A stretch of 64,000 nucleotides of DNA from Crocinitomicaceae bacterium (GTDB taxonomy: Bacteria; Bacteroidota; Bacteroidia; Flavobacteriales_D; Crocinitomicaceae), in NCBI GenBank assembly GCA_030730025.1, contig JANQWC010000004.1, positions 29,179 to 93,178 on the forward strand, read 5' to 3'. Positions within the stretch are counted from its first letter, which is position 1, and every line of letters starts with the position of its first letter. Positions 1 to 8,726 of this stretch are shown in pieces. A program made the position numbers and the translations under genes. Below the pieces are notes generated by a model that was not told the origin of the DNA, did no database searches, and worked only from the letters and a program-made list of their open reading frames with translations.

Positions 1-436
1 CTGCTGCTTTGGCTGCATTAGCTGCAACTTCAGCTGCCATGCGGTCAGCTTTTTCTTTTTCGGCGTTTTTCACTAAACCAGTGATTTTGCCATCAATTTT
101 AGCCGATTTGTCAGCTAACCATTGATTGAAACGCTCTTCTACTTGCTCGGCAGTTAATGCACCTTTTTTCACGCCGTTAAGCAAGTGATTTTTGTACAAA
201 ACTCCTTTGTAAGATAGAATAGCACGAGCAGTCTCGGACATTTCAGCACCAGTCTGAACCCAAGCAAGTGTCGCATCAAAGTTGATGTCGATTACAGCAG
301 GGTTAGCAGTTGGGTTGTAAGTTCCGAGTTTTTCGATGAATTTACCATCGCGTTTTGCACGGCTGTCAGCAGCTACCAAGTGAAAAAATGGTTTGCCTTT
401 TTTACCGTGTCTTTGAAGACGAATGCGTGTTGCCAT
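1..436 (-). CDS. rpsP: 30S ribosomal protein S16 (partial, C-terminus beyond window)
   Basis: Small-subunit ribosomal protein S16, which binds 16S rRNA during 30S assembly. The reverse-strand translation begins MATRIRLQRHGKKGKPFFHL and continues through the S16 core with VAADSRAKRDG and LGTYNP. The frame stays open to base 2, about 145 codons, so the gene is cut by the window edge. After the roughly 80-residue core comes a Lys/Ala/Glu-rich tail (KNAEKEKADRMAAEVAANAA), the low-complexity extension usual in Bacteroidota S16. The start is the ATG at 434-436. It sits about 57 bases downstream of a consensus promoter, so it probably has its own transcript, with rimM/trmD-type partners likely outside the window. 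Confidence 0.95.
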   Translation of the reverse strand, partial: MATRIRLQRHGKKGKPFFHLVAADSRAKRDGKFIEKLGTYNPTANPAVIDINFDATLAWVQTGAEMSETARAILSYKGVLYKNHLLNGVKKGALTAEQVEERFNQWLADKSAKIDGKITGLVKNAEKEKADRMAAEVAANAAKAA

Positions 437-493
437 TGTTCTTTACAGTTTTGGGTCCGAAACCCAGGTTGATAAATAAGTGAATTAAGGGTG

Positions 494-525
494 CAAAGAT
501 AGTCATTTTATTTGAACGCTACAAA
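494..525 (-). promoter_or_regulatory. Bacteroidota-type promoter for rpsP
   Basis: Read on the minus strand, TTTG (522-525), a 20-base spacer and TATCTTTG (494-501) match the Bacteroidota -33/-7 consensus TTTG-N19..21-TAnnTTTG. It lies between the upstream glycosyltransferase stop (528) and rpsP, giving a leader of about 50 bases. No other gene can use it. Confidence 0.75.
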
Positions 526-527
526 AC

Positions 528-1919
528 TTATTTGCCCTGCGCCTTAAATACAATGATGACGGTGTAGAACATGATTTTGATGTCGAGCGCCAAAGTGCGG
601 TTTTTCATGTAAATGAGATCGAACTTCATGCGCTGCAGCATTTGATCAACGTTTTCGGCATAGCCATATTTAACCTGCCCCCAGGAGGTAATGCCTGGTC
701 TCACGCGCGTGAGGTGCATGTATTGCGGTTCAATAGCCACGATTTGATCAATATAAAACTGACGCTCTGGGCGCGGCCCAACTAAAGACATTTGCCCCAA
801 AAGCACATTGAGAAACTGCGGAAATTCGTCGAGACGCGTTTTGCGCATGAAACGACCAATTGGCGTGATGCGCGGGTCTCCTTCTTTGGAGAGTTGCGGC
901 CCCGCTTTTTCAGCATCGGTATACATCGTGCGGAATTTGATGATTTTAAAGCGCTTGCCGTCACGACCCACTCTATCTTGCAAGAAAAAGATAGGACCTG
1001 GCGAAGACAACTTTACCGCCACCGAAGAAAAAATAAAGAAGGGAATGAGAAACAACAGCGCGACAAAAGAAATGACGATATCCATGAGGCGCTTCACTGC
1101 TCTTTGCCAATAAGGCATGACGTCAGGGTTGATTTCGATGAGCAGGGCGCCGTAAATGTTGGTCATGTCGACAGAACCCGCCAAAATGCTGTACATATCG
1201 GGCAAAACCCTGATGCGGATTTTACCGTTGTCTATGCGCGCAATGATAGACTGCAAGCGGTCGTGGTCAGAACTTTCAATCGCAATAATGACCTCTTCCA
1301 CTTGTTGCGCTTCCAAAACAGCTTCTAAGTCGGGGAGCTTACCGAGGTGTGTAAGCTGCGGGGCCAATAGGTTGTCTCGGCCATTGACCTGAAGAAAGCC
1401 TACAAAATGATTGATCATGTTTGGTGCAGCAAGCAACTCTTGATAAATTTCAATAGCGCGTTCATTGCCCCCAATAATGAGTGTTTTAAAACCGTGCCCT
1501 GCCGCTTTGATGTACTTGATCAGAATGGTTGTAAAGAGCACTCTTCCAAATGATGTAAAACTCAGGTGAATGATAAATAACCAAATGGTGAGCTGGTAGT
1601 AATTCTGATAACTGCGGACTTGGTCGTCGATCAAGAGGGTAAAAAACAGGACAATAGTCCCGAAAAAGGACGCAGCCAAACTCAAATTCAGGACTTTCAA
1701 GCGAAACAAGCGGCGGATGTCGTGGTAGGTGCCTTGTAGGGTGTAAAATACCAACCAAAATAGCGGCAACAACAACACGCCCATCCAAAAGTTACCGTCG
1801 GCGTGAAAAGGCTTGCCTTCGATCTGGACCTGACGCACATAAAAAAATAAACCCCATGAACTACTCGCACTGAGCAAGTCAATACAAATCAAAAACGCTA
1901 TCCAAAAACGGTCTTTCAT
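528..1919 (-). CDS. Undecaprenyl-phosphate sugar phosphotransferase (WcaJ/polyprenyl glycosylphosphotransferase family)
   Basis: 463-residue membrane enzyme that probably moves a sugar-1-phosphate from a nucleotide sugar onto undecaprenyl phosphate, the first step of an exopolysaccharide or capsule repeat unit. Several hydrophobic helices lie in residues 1-125, followed by a CoA-binding/Rossmann-like middle (KTLIIGGNERAIEIYQELL). The C-terminal bacterial sugar transferase domain starts near residue 270 and shows KRLMDIVIS, SSPGPIFFLQDRVGRDGKRF, FRTM and TRLDEFPQFLNVL. Length is normal for the family. Its ATG overlaps the stop of the upstream lipoprotein gene by one base (TAATG), suggesting translational coupling. 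The sugar specificity cannot be read from the sequence. Confidence 0.9.
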   Translation of the reverse strand: MKDRFWIAFLICIDLLSASSSWGLFFYVRQVQIEGKPFHADGNFWMGVLLLPLFWLVFYTLQGTYHDIRRLFRLKVLNLSLAASFFGTIVLFFTLLIDDQVRSYQNYYQLTIWLFIIHLSFTSFGRVLFTTILIKYIKAAGHGFKTLIIGGNERAIEIYQELLAAPNMINHFVGFLQVNGRDNLLAPQLTHLGKLPDLEAVLEAQQVEEVIIAIESSDHDRLQSIIARIDNGKIRIRVLPDMYSILAGSVDMTNIYGALLIEINPDVMPYWQRAVKRLMDIVISFVALLFLIPFFIFSSVAVKLSSPGPIFFLQDRVGRDGKRFKIIKFRTMYTDAEKAGPQLSKEGDPRITPIGRFMRKTRLDEFPQFLNVLLGQMSLVGPRPERQFYIDQIVAIEPQYMHLTRVRPGITSWGQVKYGYAENVDQMLQRMKFDLIYMKNRTLALDIKIMFYTVIIVFKAQGK

Positions 1920-2809
1920 TAGAAATATACCACCTTGATGTTATCGATTAATATCAGATTATTGGCAATGGTGCTGTCGTAAAAAGCCCTAAAAGCTTGG
2001 ACATAATTGGTGTTGTTGGGGCCCGCAGTAATGACCTCGCTCAGTAAAATGTACATTTTCTTCCAACGCAAATTATTCAATGGACTTTTATTCATCGTGA
2101 CCATCGCATTTTCGTTGGTGCCGTTGGTATTCACAAATAAGAGGTAATTGGTAAAAGGAACCGAGTTGCAGTAATCAATCTCTAGCATAGCTTGCTTGTT
2201 CTTGGGAATGGTCAGCTGCTGGTCTTGATTGGTATAGGCCACCCACATAGAGTCTTGCGCGCTCAAGAGTACTTTACCGTAATAGTTGCCATTGAACCAT
2301 TTGAGGGTGTCGTTGGCCAAGGTGAGGTTGGCTGAAGACGTATTGGGGTCGTCGGTGAGTTTGATGTTGATGTCTTCGAAGTCTTCTGTCCAGATATTGA
2401 CGTTGTCTTTGTAATGCGTTTTGGGTGCGAGCGTTAGGGTTTGGTTTTTGACAAAAACGCCTGTTACTTCAAAAGGCACCATGTGTTCATTGCGCATTTT
2501 GGTGGCTGAAATGCCATTGACTCTGATGGTTGGATAAATGCGAATGCTCGCGGAACCCTCTTTGAGAATCGGAATCTTGAAAGGAACCTCAAAAATACCG
2601 ATGAGTTGTTCGTCTACATAAACCCAAGCATCGGTGAGGTTGTGAGTGAGCTGACCTTCCTCCCCGTTGAGTGTGGGGTTGGCCTCGAGTGTCCATTCCG
2701 TGACTTCTAGCCAAGCAGGATCCGGATTGTTCTTGACACAAGCGCCTAAGATAAGCCCCAGAAAAAGAAGGTAACGATAGACCATGGATACGGAACGAAA
2801 GTCAGTCAT
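1919..2809 (-). CDS. Hypothetical lipoprotein
   Basis: 296 residues with no family I recognise. A lipoprotein signal is visible: a hydrophobic stretch YRYLLFLGLILGAC with the lipobox Cys at about residue 24, so it should be membrane-anchored after export. The rest looks beta-rich with many Asn/Thr, and the C-terminal part (from about residue 150) resembles a carbohydrate-binding or jelly-roll-like domain only in general character. The start at 2809 lies two bases after the oxidoreductase stop. An internal ATG at 2785 would give a shorter, more typical signal peptide (MVYRYLLF) and could be the true start. It sits between a Gfo/Idh/MocA oxidoreductase and a polysaccharide-priming transferase and is probably cotranscribed with both. 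Confidence 0.75.
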   Translation of the reverse strand: MTDFRSVSMVYRYLLFLGLILGACVKNNPDPAWLEVTEWTLEANPTLNGEEGQLTHNLTDAWVYVDEQLIGIFEVPFKIPILKEGSASIRIYPTIRVNGISATKMRNEHMVPFEVTGVFVKNQTLTLAPKTHYKDNVNIWTEDFEDINIKLTDDPNTSSANLTLANDTLKWFNGNYYGKVLLSAQDSMWVAYTNQDQQLTIPKNKQAMLEIDYCNSVPFTNYLLFVNTNGTNENAMVTMNKSPLNNLRWKKMYILLSEVITAGPNNTNYVQAFRAFYDSTIANNLILIDNIKVVYF

Positions 2810-2811
2810 TT

Positions 2812-3771
2812 TTATTGTATGAAGTGCTTACTATTTTGTACTATTTGTGCTTGAGCACGCGCATCTATTTCCAAAGCGAGCTCCAGTGCGCGCAGCCCTG
2901 CCTCAACCCCTACCTTTGGCGCATGGCCTGCGTGGTAAGCGCTCGCAAAATCGAGCCACTGGGTTTGCAAAGCATTGCTGGGCACAACTTCTAGTGCGTC
3001 TGTTCCTGAACCGGAACTGGGCTGTACAGCTGCTGTTTTCTCCAATAGGTCTAATGCGATAGTTTGTCCGGGCATTTGTAAGCGCAAGGCTCTCTGTTTC
3101 TGGTCCGAAATGCGCGAAGCAAAAAGCTTGGCTTTCAAACCGTCTTCAAAAGCGATGCTAGCCTGTACCTCGTCTGAGAAAGCGCTTTGCTTGCATTTGG
3201 CAACTACCTCAATAGCTACAACCTTACTTGAGGTATGAGTGAGCAGCAGATCGATATCGTGGATCATGAGGTCGAGCACAACCGACACATCTGAGCCGCG
3301 TTCTTGAAAAGGTGCGGTTCGGCTAGCTGTAAAATCGAGGAGTTGTGCGCCGAGATATGGCTCTGCAGCTATTACAGCCGGATTGAAACGCTCGACGTGT
3401 CCGACTTGCACAAAGCTTTGTTGTTGCAGCGCGAACTCATGAAGTTCTTGAGCTTCTTGGAGCGTGGCACACATCGGTTTTTCGACAAAAACAGCTTTGT
3501 CCGCCAAGAGCGCTTCTTGCGCCAAGTGAAAATGAGCAGGCGTGCTGGCAATAATGGCCACGGCATCTATTTCTGCAAGCAATTGTGCATAGTCCGCAAA
3601 AAATTTTGGACTTGATTTGACCTGATCTTGTTTGGCTTCGGGGTCGCTCGAAAATGAAACTTTTTTGCGGTCGTGGATTCCTACCACATCAAAGTGCGCA
3701 GCTAGTTCTTGGAGCACCCCCACATGAATGCGCCCCAAATAACCAATACCGACAATGCCAATGCGAATCAT
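2812..3771 (-). CDS. Gfo/Idh/MocA family NAD(P)-dependent oxidoreductase
   Basis: 319-residue dehydrogenase of the glucose-fructose/inositol dehydrogenase superfamily. The N-terminal Rossmann fold has the dinucleotide motif GIVGIGYLG (residues 5-13). The family signature EKP appears in VFVEKPMC (about residues 95-101), and the GHVERFNP / MIHDIDLL segments (about 123-170) belong to the catalytic C-terminal domain. The substrate is probably a sugar or sugar nucleotide but cannot be named. Its ATG lies only about nine bases after the T-tract of a strong terminator belonging to the rplT operon. It must therefore be transcribed by readthrough or from a promoter inside the rplT tail (see finding). 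Downstream genes are a lipoprotein and a glycan-priming transferase. Confidence 0.85.
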   Translation of the reverse strand: MIRIGIVGIGYLGRIHVGVLQELAAHFDVVGIHDRKKVSFSSDPEAKQDQVKSSPKFFADYAQLLAEIDAVAIIASTPAHFHLAQEALLADKAVFVEKPMCATLQEAQELHEFALQQQSFVQVGHVERFNPAVIAAEPYLGAQLLDFTASRTAPFQERGSDVSVVLDLMIHDIDLLLTHTSSKVVAIEVVAKCKQSAFSDEVQASIAFEDGLKAKLFASRISDQKQRALRLQMPGQTIALDLLEKTAAVQPSSGSGTDALEVVPSNALQTQWLDFASAYHAGHAPKVGVEAGLRALELALEIDARAQAQIVQNSKHFIQ

Positions 3772-3779
3772 TTCTTTAT

Positions 3780-3813
3780 AAAAAAAGCCATTAATCGGTA
3801 GACTAATGGCTTT
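3780..3813 (-). terminator. Rho-independent terminator of the thrS-infC-rpmI-rplT operon
   Basis: A perfect 10-bp stem (3784-3793 pairing with 3804-3813; AAAGCCATTA/TAATGGCTTT on the minus strand) with a 10-base loop, followed on the minus strand by seven T residues (3786-3780, partly inside the stem). It lies 22 bases after the rplT stop codon. Confidence 0.85.
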
Positions 3814-3834
3814 GAGCTGATATAGGTTTCAAAC

Positions 3835-4182
3835 TTATTTTTTTACCGTATCGACAACCGCTTTGAAAGCTTCTGGGTGGTTCATGGCTAAATCGGCAAG
3901 TACTTTGCGATTGAGTTCAATTCCACTTTTGTGTACGGCACCCATAAACTGTGAATAGCTCATGCCGTGAAGGCGAGCTCCCGCGTTGATACGGGTAATC
4001 CAGAGTGAACGGTAGTTTCTTTTCTTTTGCTTACGTCCAGAGTATGCATAAACAAGCCCTTTTTCAATGGCGTTTTTTGCAACTGTCCAAACATTTTTAC
4101 GACGACCAAAGTATCCTTTGGCCAATTTCATCAAGTTCTTTCTACGAGCTCTTGACGCGACGTGATTTACTGATCTTGGCAT
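3835..4182 (-). CDS. rplT: 50S ribosomal protein L20
   Basis: 115 residues, normal for L20, which binds 23S rRNA early in 50S assembly. The protein opens [20 protein letters not shown] and contains the conserved [27 protein letters not shown] and [15 protein letters not shown] segments. It is the last gene of thrS-infC-rpmI-rplT and is followed by a clear terminator. The 88-base gap to rpmI shows no obvious pseudoknot that I can support by eye, so L20 autoregulation is not claimed. Confidence 0.97.
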   Translation of the reverse strand: MPRSVNHVASRARRKNLMKLAKGYFGRRKNVWTVAKNAIEKGLVYAYSGRKQKKRNYRSLWITRINAGARLHGMSYSQFMGAVHKSGIELNRKVLADLAMNHPEAFKAVVDTVKK

Positions 4183-4270
4183 ATTTTTTAAATTTTTTGG
4201 TAGGGAGTGCTTCGAAGAAGACTTAAGGGACTCAGTACCGGGTTCTACAATTTATTAACCGTTAAAGGGA

Positions 4271-4468
4271 CTATTTCATGCACAATTGCAACTTGACATT
4301 TGAGAGGTCAGCATCGTGAACCAATCCGGCGTGCGTAAGATTGCGCTTACGTTTGGTAGCCTTTTTGGTGAGGATGTGACTCTTAAATGCATGCTTGCGC
4401 TTGATTTTGCCACTTCCAGTGATGGTGAATCGCTTCTTTGCACTGGATTTTGTTTTCATTTTAGGCAT
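4271..4468 (-). CDS. rpmI: 50S ribosomal protein L35
   Basis: 65 residues, the usual length of L35. It begins [20 protein letters not shown] and has the basic [24 protein letters not shown] core. It lies between infC and rplT in the conserved infC-rpmI-rplT order. The start is the ATG at 4466-4468. Confidence 0.97.
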   Translation of the reverse strand: MPKMKTKSSAKKRFTITGSGKIKRKHAFKSHILTKKATKRKRNLTHAGLVHDADLSNVKLQLCMK

Positions 4469-4508
4469 TTGCTTGCTTTTTTTTGAGTTAAACTTCTATA
4501 TCAGCTTC

Positions 4509-5054
4509 TTATTTCTTTTTCGGGTTGATCATCAAGATCATTTTTTTACCTTCTAGTTTTGGTAATTGTTCTACCGCACCGAGGTCAGCGAGTTCTTGGG
4601 CAAATTTGAGTAGTAAAATCTCGCCTCTGTCCTTGAACACGATGGTTCTTCCTTTGAAGAAAACGTAGGCCTTGACCTTACTACCCTCTTCGAGGAATTT
4701 TTTAGCGTGGGCTAATTTGAAAGCGAAATCGTGGTCGTCGGTATTGGGACCAAAGCGAATTTCTTTCAAAACAACCTTGCTTTGTTTGGCTTTCAGTTCT
4801 TTGCTTTTGCGCTTTTGGTTGTAAATGAACTTTTTGTAGTCCAGGATTTTACAAACCGGGGGCGTAGCGTTTGGAGAGATTTCCACAAGATCCATGTCTT
4901 GTTCTTCAGCTAAAGCAATGCCCTTGGCAACGCTCATGACCTGTGGTTCTTCTCCTTCGATAACAAGGCGGATTTCAGACGCATAAATCTTTTCATTGAT
5001 GCGGTGCTGAGCAGCCTCTTCTCTTTTTACAAATGGTTTTGAGTTTCTTCTCAT
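4509..5054 (-). CDS. infC: Translation initiation factor IF-3
   Basis: 181-residue IF-3, which keeps 30S subunits free and checks initiator tRNA and start codon. The N-domain shows [14 protein letters not shown], the linker is Lys-rich (around [16 protein letters not shown]), and the C-domain has [14 protein letters not shown] and LLKFAQEL. A plain ATG at 5052-5054 is used, unlike the AUU start that drives IF-3 autoregulation in enterobacteria. The gap to the thrS stop is 17 bases, so the two are cotranscribed. Confidence 0.96.
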   Translation of the reverse strand: MRRNSKPFVKREEAAQHRINEKIYASEIRLVIEGEEPQVMSVAKGIALAEEQDMDLVEISPNATPPVCKILDYKKFIYNQKRKSKELKAKQSKVVLKEIRFGPNTDDHDFAFKLAHAKKFLEEGSKVKAYVFFKGRTIVFKDRGEILLLKFAQELADLGAVEQLPKLEGKKMILMINPKKK

Positions 5055-5071
5055 TCAGTGGTTAGTTCAAC

Positions 5072-7009
5072 TTAAGCCAGTTCTGCGGTAATTACTTCCT
5101 GAATCAAGTCCGCAAATTTGTTCAGGTCCATGCTGCCGTGGTCGCCGACGCCGCGCTGTCTGACAGAAATGGTGTCTGACTCGGCTTCTTTCTCACCTAC
5201 GATGAGCATGAAAGGTACTTTTTTGAGTTCTGCGTCGCGAATTTTCTTGCCGATTTTCTCGTTGCGGTCGTCAATAAGTCCGCGAATATCGGAATTATTT
5301 AGGAATTCTGAAACTTTTTCTGCGTAGTCGTTGTATTTATCGGAGATTGGCAAGACGATAAATTGTTCTGTAGACAGCCAAAGCGGGAAGTCGCCGGCGC
5401 AGTGTTCGAGCAAGACAGCCACAAAACGCTCCATCGAGCCAAACGGTGCGCGGTGGATCATTACGGGGCGGTGTTTTTGGTTATCGGCGCCAATGTACTC
5501 GAGCTCAAAGCGTTCGGGTAAATTGTAATCGACTTGAATGGTGCCTAACTGCCACTCTCTTCCCAATGCATCTTGCACCATGAAATCGAGTTTCGGGCCG
5601 TAAAATGCCGCCTCACCATAAGCTACAACTGTAGGCAATTCTTTTTCGGCTGCGGCTTCTATTATAGCTTGCTCGGCGCGCTGCCAGTTTTCATCGGTAC
5701 CGATGTACTTGGAGCGGTTTTCTTTGTCGCGGAGCGAAATTTGTGCTTTGAAGTTTTCAAACTTGAGCGTTTTGAGCACATAAAGCACGATATCGATGAC
5801 GTTCTTGAACTCTTCTTTCACCTGCTCTTGGGTACAGAAAATATGCGCGTCGTCTTGCGTAAAGCCGCGAACGCGTGTCAGGCCGTGGAGCTCTCCGGAT
5901 TGTTCGTAGCGGTAGACCGTACCAAACTCTGCAAATCGTGCGGGTAAATCTTTGTAAGAGCGCGGTTTGCTTTTAAAGATTTCGCAGTGGTGCGGGCAGT
6001 TCATCGGTTTGAGGTAGAATTCCTCGTTGACATCTGGGGTGCGGATCGGCTGAAAGGAATCGGCGCCGTATTTTTCGTAGTGACCGGAGGTAACGTAGAG
6101 TTCTTTGTTGCCGATGTGTGGGGTAATGACTTGTTGGTAACCCGCTTTTCTTTGCGCTTTTTTAAGGAAGTTCTCTAAACGCTCGCGCAATGCAGCGCCG
6201 TTAGGCAGCCAAAGTGGCAAGCCCTGCCCGACTTTTTGACTAAAGGTAAAAAGCTCTAATTCTTTACCTAGCTTGCGGTGGTCGCGGCGCTTGGCCTCCT
6301 CTACTCTTTCGAGGTATTCGGTGAGCTCAGCTTGCTTCGGAAAGGTGATGCCGTAAATGCGCGTCAGCTGCTTGTTTTTTTCGTCGCCGCGCCAGTATGC
6401 ACCAGCGATTGCGGTGAGTTTAACGGCTTTTACAAAACCGGTGTCGGGGATGTGTGGCCCACGACATAAATCGGTGAAGTTGCCTTGCGTGTAAAAAGTG
6501 ATGCTGCCGTCTGGGAGGTCGGCTAAAAGTTCGAGTTTGTAAGGGTCTTGCTTTTCTTCAAAGTAAGCGATGGCATCGGCTTTGCTGATTTCTTGACGCA
6601 CAAAAGGACTTTTGAGCTTGGCCAACTCTTTCATTTTTTGCTCGATTTTCTCGAGGTCTTTTTCGGAGATGCTGTGCTCCATGAGGTCTACGTCGTAGTA
6701 GAAACCGTTGGTAACCGGTGGGCCAATGGCCAATTTGATACCTGGGTAATAAAACTCAAGTGCCTCGGCCATGAGGTGCGCAGAGGAGTGCCACATGGTG
6801 GATTTGCCTTCGGCGTCTGACCACGTGAGCAATTGGAGCGTGCAGTCTTGGGTTAAAGGCGTGCTGGCATCTTTGATTTGGTCGTCGATGCGGGCAGCGA
6901 GCACATTGCGTGCAAGGCCTTCAGAAATGGATTGGGCCACTTGCATGGCGGTAGTTCCGGCGTCAAACGTACGAATGTTGCCGTCCGGAAAAGTAACGTT
7001 AATGGTCAT
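5072..7009 (-). CDS. thrS: Threonine--tRNA ligase
   Basis: 645 residues, full length for bacterial ThrRS. Domains in order are the N-terminal TGS domain ([15 protein letters not shown]), the editing/SAD domain with the HxxxH zinc-like motif ([13 protein letters not shown], about residues 72-84), the class II catalytic core ([32 protein letters not shown] with motif 2) and the C-terminal anticodon-binding domain ([14 protein letters not shown] to the end). The Cys of MNCPHH is a zinc ligand in this family. It is the first gene of the thrS-infC-rpmI-rplT operon, behind a TAATTTTG promoter box. Confidence 0.98.
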   Translation of the reverse strand: MTINVTFPDGNIRTFDAGTTAMQVAQSISEGLARNVLAARIDDQIKDASTPLTQDCTLQLLTWSDAEGKSTMWHSSAHLMAEALEFYYPGIKLAIGPPVTNGFYYDVDLMEHSISEKDLEKIEQKMKELAKLKSPFVRQEISKADAIAYFEEKQDPYKLELLADLPDGSITFYTQGNFTDLCRGPHIPDTGFVKAVKLTAIAGAYWRGDEKNKQLTRIYGITFPKQAELTEYLERVEEAKRRDHRKLGKELELFTFSQKVGQGLPLWLPNGAALRERLENFLKKAQRKAGYQQVITPHIGNKELYVTSGHYEKYGADSFQPIRTPDVNEEFYLKPMNCPHHCEIFKSKPRSYKDLPARFAEFGTVYRYEQSGELHGLTRVRGFTQDDAHIFCTQEQVKEEFKNVIDIVLYVLKTLKFENFKAQISLRDKENRSKYIGTDENWQRAEQAIIEAAAEKELPTVVAYGEAAFYGPKLDFMVQDALGREWQLGTIQVDYNLPERFELEYIGADNQKHRPVMIHRAPFGSMERFVAVLLEHCAGDFPLWLSTEQFIVLPISDKYNDYAEKVSEFLNNSDIRGLIDDRNEKIGKKIRDAELKKVPFMLIVGEKEAESDTISVRQRGVGDHGSMDLNKFADLIQEVITAELA

Positions 7010-7028
7010 AGTGTGTAATAATGAAGCG

Positions 7029-7036
7029 CAAAATTA
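7029..7036 (-). promoter_or_regulatory. -7 promoter box for the thrS operon
   Basis: TAATTTTG on the minus strand, an exact TAnnTTTG match, 19 bases before the thrS ATG. I see no good -33 TTTG at the expected distance, so the upstream element is weak or absent. Confidence 0.55.
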
Positions 7037-7058
7037 CAAAAAAATGTGCGGATAAGCG

Positions 7059-7859
7059 CTATTTATTGTGGCTGCGCAGTGCGGTTTGAAGGTCGGCTTG
7101 CATGGCGCGAATTTGGCTGCCCAATGCGGCGTGATCGAGTTGGATATCGGGGAGTTCTCGGGAGATGTAAGAAACAAAGCGCCAGACTTCTAGCACCTCA
7201 GATACAGGCACTTCAAAAGGCGCATACAGTGGATTGGTGGAGCTCAGGCGAAGAATTTGCTGCTCTTGGAGTAAATTTTGAACGTATTTAAAGACGATGC
7301 CATCTTCTTTGGTTACGACTACACAAGGCGTATTGGAAGGCAGGCGCAACCAATCTTGAACGAACTCGCCCACGACATAAGAGCCGTGCACCACAGGTGG
7401 CATGGAGTCGCCAGCAATGGGAAACGCGCGGTATTTGCGGTCTTTGGACAAAAAGGGCAAGCGCAAAGTTGGGAGTTCTTGGAGATAGTTGGGGTCTGCG
7501 TAGCCACTGGTGTAGCCAGCGCTCACTTTTTCAGAAATGAGTTCGATTTCTTCTTCGTTTTGCGCATTGACAACCGTAGTGAGCACGCGCAAATGCTGGC
7601 CGCTGGCCTCACCCCTCCACGCACCTTGAAAAGCGTCTAGCTCAACTGCAGGCAGTTTATCTAGGGGCTTAGATAAGAGAACTTCTAAAGGGATTTGTTC
7701 GGATTGCGCGAGCTGCAAGAGCAGTTCTAAACTAGGCTGGGCCACTTCGTTTTCATAACCGCTGTAAGTAGAGCGATTGAGACCGAGCGCCTGGGCCATT
7801 TCTTCTTGAGACTTGCCTTTTCTTTTGCGTAAAAACTTGAGATTCTGAGCGATGTGCAT
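7059..7859 (-). CDS. XRE-family repressor with S24 (LexA/CI-like) C-terminal domain
   Basis: 266 residues. An HTH_3 domain occupies residues 5-60 (LKFLRKRKGKSQEEMAQAL, LNRSTYSGYENE). A peptidase S24 domain follows at about 110-230 with GDSMPP (nucleophile Ser152) and IVFKYV (candidate general base Lys191). An Ala114-Gly115 pair in SAGY lies just before the S24 domain, where LexA/CI proteins self-cleave, so all three elements of an autocleaving repressor appear present; cleavage itself is inference. The promoter region just upstream (7877-7937) holds several ATCAAT-type inverted repeats, one covering the -33 box, which suggests autorepression. It is probably monocistronic. The regulon is unknown: SOS-like, or merely a domain relic as in many Bacteroidota paralogues. 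Confidence 0.85.
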   Translation of the reverse strand: MHIAQNLKFLRKRKGKSQEEMAQALGLNRSTYSGYENEVAQPSLELLLQLAQSEQIPLEVLLSKPLDKLPAVELDAFQGAWRGEASGQHLRVLTTVVNAQNEEEIELISEKVSAGYTSGYADPNYLQELPTLRLPFLSKDRKYRAFPIAGDSMPPVVHGSYVVGEFVQDWLRLPSNTPCVVVTKEDGIVFKYVQNLLQEQQILRLSSTNPLYAPFEVPVSEVLEVWRFVSYISRELPDIQLDHAALGSQIRAMQADLQTALRSHNK

Positions 7860-7876
7860 AATGCTGATACTTTGCT

Positions 7877-7937
7877 CAAAAATAAGTAAAATATCAATAA
7901 CTCATCAAAATATTGATTATTTTTTAATCAATTGATT
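7877..7937 (-). promoter_or_regulatory. Promoter and palindromic operator cluster of the XRE/S24 repressor
   Basis: On the minus strand, TTTG (7906-7909), a 21-base spacer and TATTTTTG (7877-7884) form a consensus promoter. A perfect interrupted palindrome, ATCAA-N4-TTGAT, lies at 7904-7917 directly on the -33 element. A 12-bp perfect palindrome AATCAATTGATT lies at 7926-7937, and a half-site ATATCAATAA at 7891-7900 sits in the spacer. All share the core ATCAA(T), as expected for a dimeric HTH repressor controlling its own gene. Confidence 0.65.
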
Positions 7938-7949
7938 TACAGAAAGCAG

Positions 7950-8726
7950 CTATTGTGCTTCAAAGCGATAAGAAATCCAGCCTGGTGCACTGCCTTCACC
8001 CGCGCTGAACCTCGATAATTTGGCGTATTTGAGGGCCTGTTCGATCATGCACGAGCTGGCGTTTTTACTTTTGGCGGCAATGTAGTTGGCAACAGTTACT
8101 TTCCCTGCCGCCGATACTTCTATTTGCACATACACCATACCTGCCGCATTGAAGCCACAGGTGTAGCCAGGATTTCTGACATACCAAGTGTTGCCCTCAA
8201 AAGCACTGCGTTTATTGACACTGAAATCTACCATGACTGCTCCTGCGTATTGATTGGGCTGCGCACTTCCATTCGTGGAGCTCGTTTGCGGCGTTTGCCC
8301 CTCTTGCTTGAGTTGCGCAATGCGCTTATTGCTTTCTTGTACAATGCGCTCGCGGGCAGCGGCCCCTCCTGTTTGCGCAAAAACCTCAGCCTCAAAATCT
8401 CGGGCGGTTTGCTCAGGGTTGCCTTGACTTGCGCCCCCAGTTTGTGTAGACCAATTCTTGTCGGAGCGTGGACGCGTGTCGTTGGCATCGCGGGCCACAC
8501 TTCTCAACGATGCATTTTGTTGGGCCGCCTCCATCTCTTGACGGAGTTGCTCTTTTTCTTCTTCACTGACGTCTGCTAAAGCCACTTCATATAGCGCTTC
8601 ATCGGCAAGGAGTTCTTCTTTTTTAACGGTAGTGAGTTCGAGATAGACAAATGACCCAACATACAAACTCAGCACGACAATGAGCGCCTTGAGGTAGTGT
8701 TCGGATTGGATTTGTCTGGGATTCAT
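7950..8726 (-). CDS. TonB-like envelope protein with single N-terminal membrane helix
   Basis: 258 residues. One hydrophobic helix spans about residues 13-31 (LKALIVVLSLYVGSFVYLEL). A charged, coiled-coil-prone stretch follows (SEEEKEQLRQEMEAAQQ, about 54-70), then a Gln/Ser/Thr-rich linker. The C-terminal domain from about 165 has a TonB-C-like pattern (VYVQIEVSAAGKVTVANYIA ... ALKYAKLSRFS). This layout is that of TonB or of the TonB-C-containing proteins common in Bacteroidota, but there is no Pro-rich spanner and no exbB/exbD nearby. A role in energising outer-membrane transport is only inferred. Its ATG overlaps the WG-repeat gene stop by four bases. Two cysteines in the C-domain (GYTCGFN, ASSCMIE) could pair in the periplasm. 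Confidence 0.6.
   Translation of the reverse strand: MNPRQIQSEHYLKALIVVLSLYVGSFVYLELTTVKKEELLADEALYEVALADVSEEEKEQLRQEMEAAQQNASLRSVARDANDTRPRSDKNWSTQTGGASQGNPEQTARDFEAEVFAQTGGAAARERIVQESNKRIAQLKQEGQTPQTSSTNGSAQPNQYAGAVMVDFSVNKRSAFEGNTWYVRNPGYTCGFNAAGMVYVQIEVSAAGKVTVANYIAAKSKNASSCMIEQALKYAKLSRFSAGEGSAPGWISYRFEAQ

Noticed and set aside
792-1328. Long open frame on the strand opposite the sugar transferase
   Set aside because: It is fully inside a clear coding gene, its translation is Arg/His/Phe-rich without any known motif, and it has no promoter box. Shadow of the real gene.
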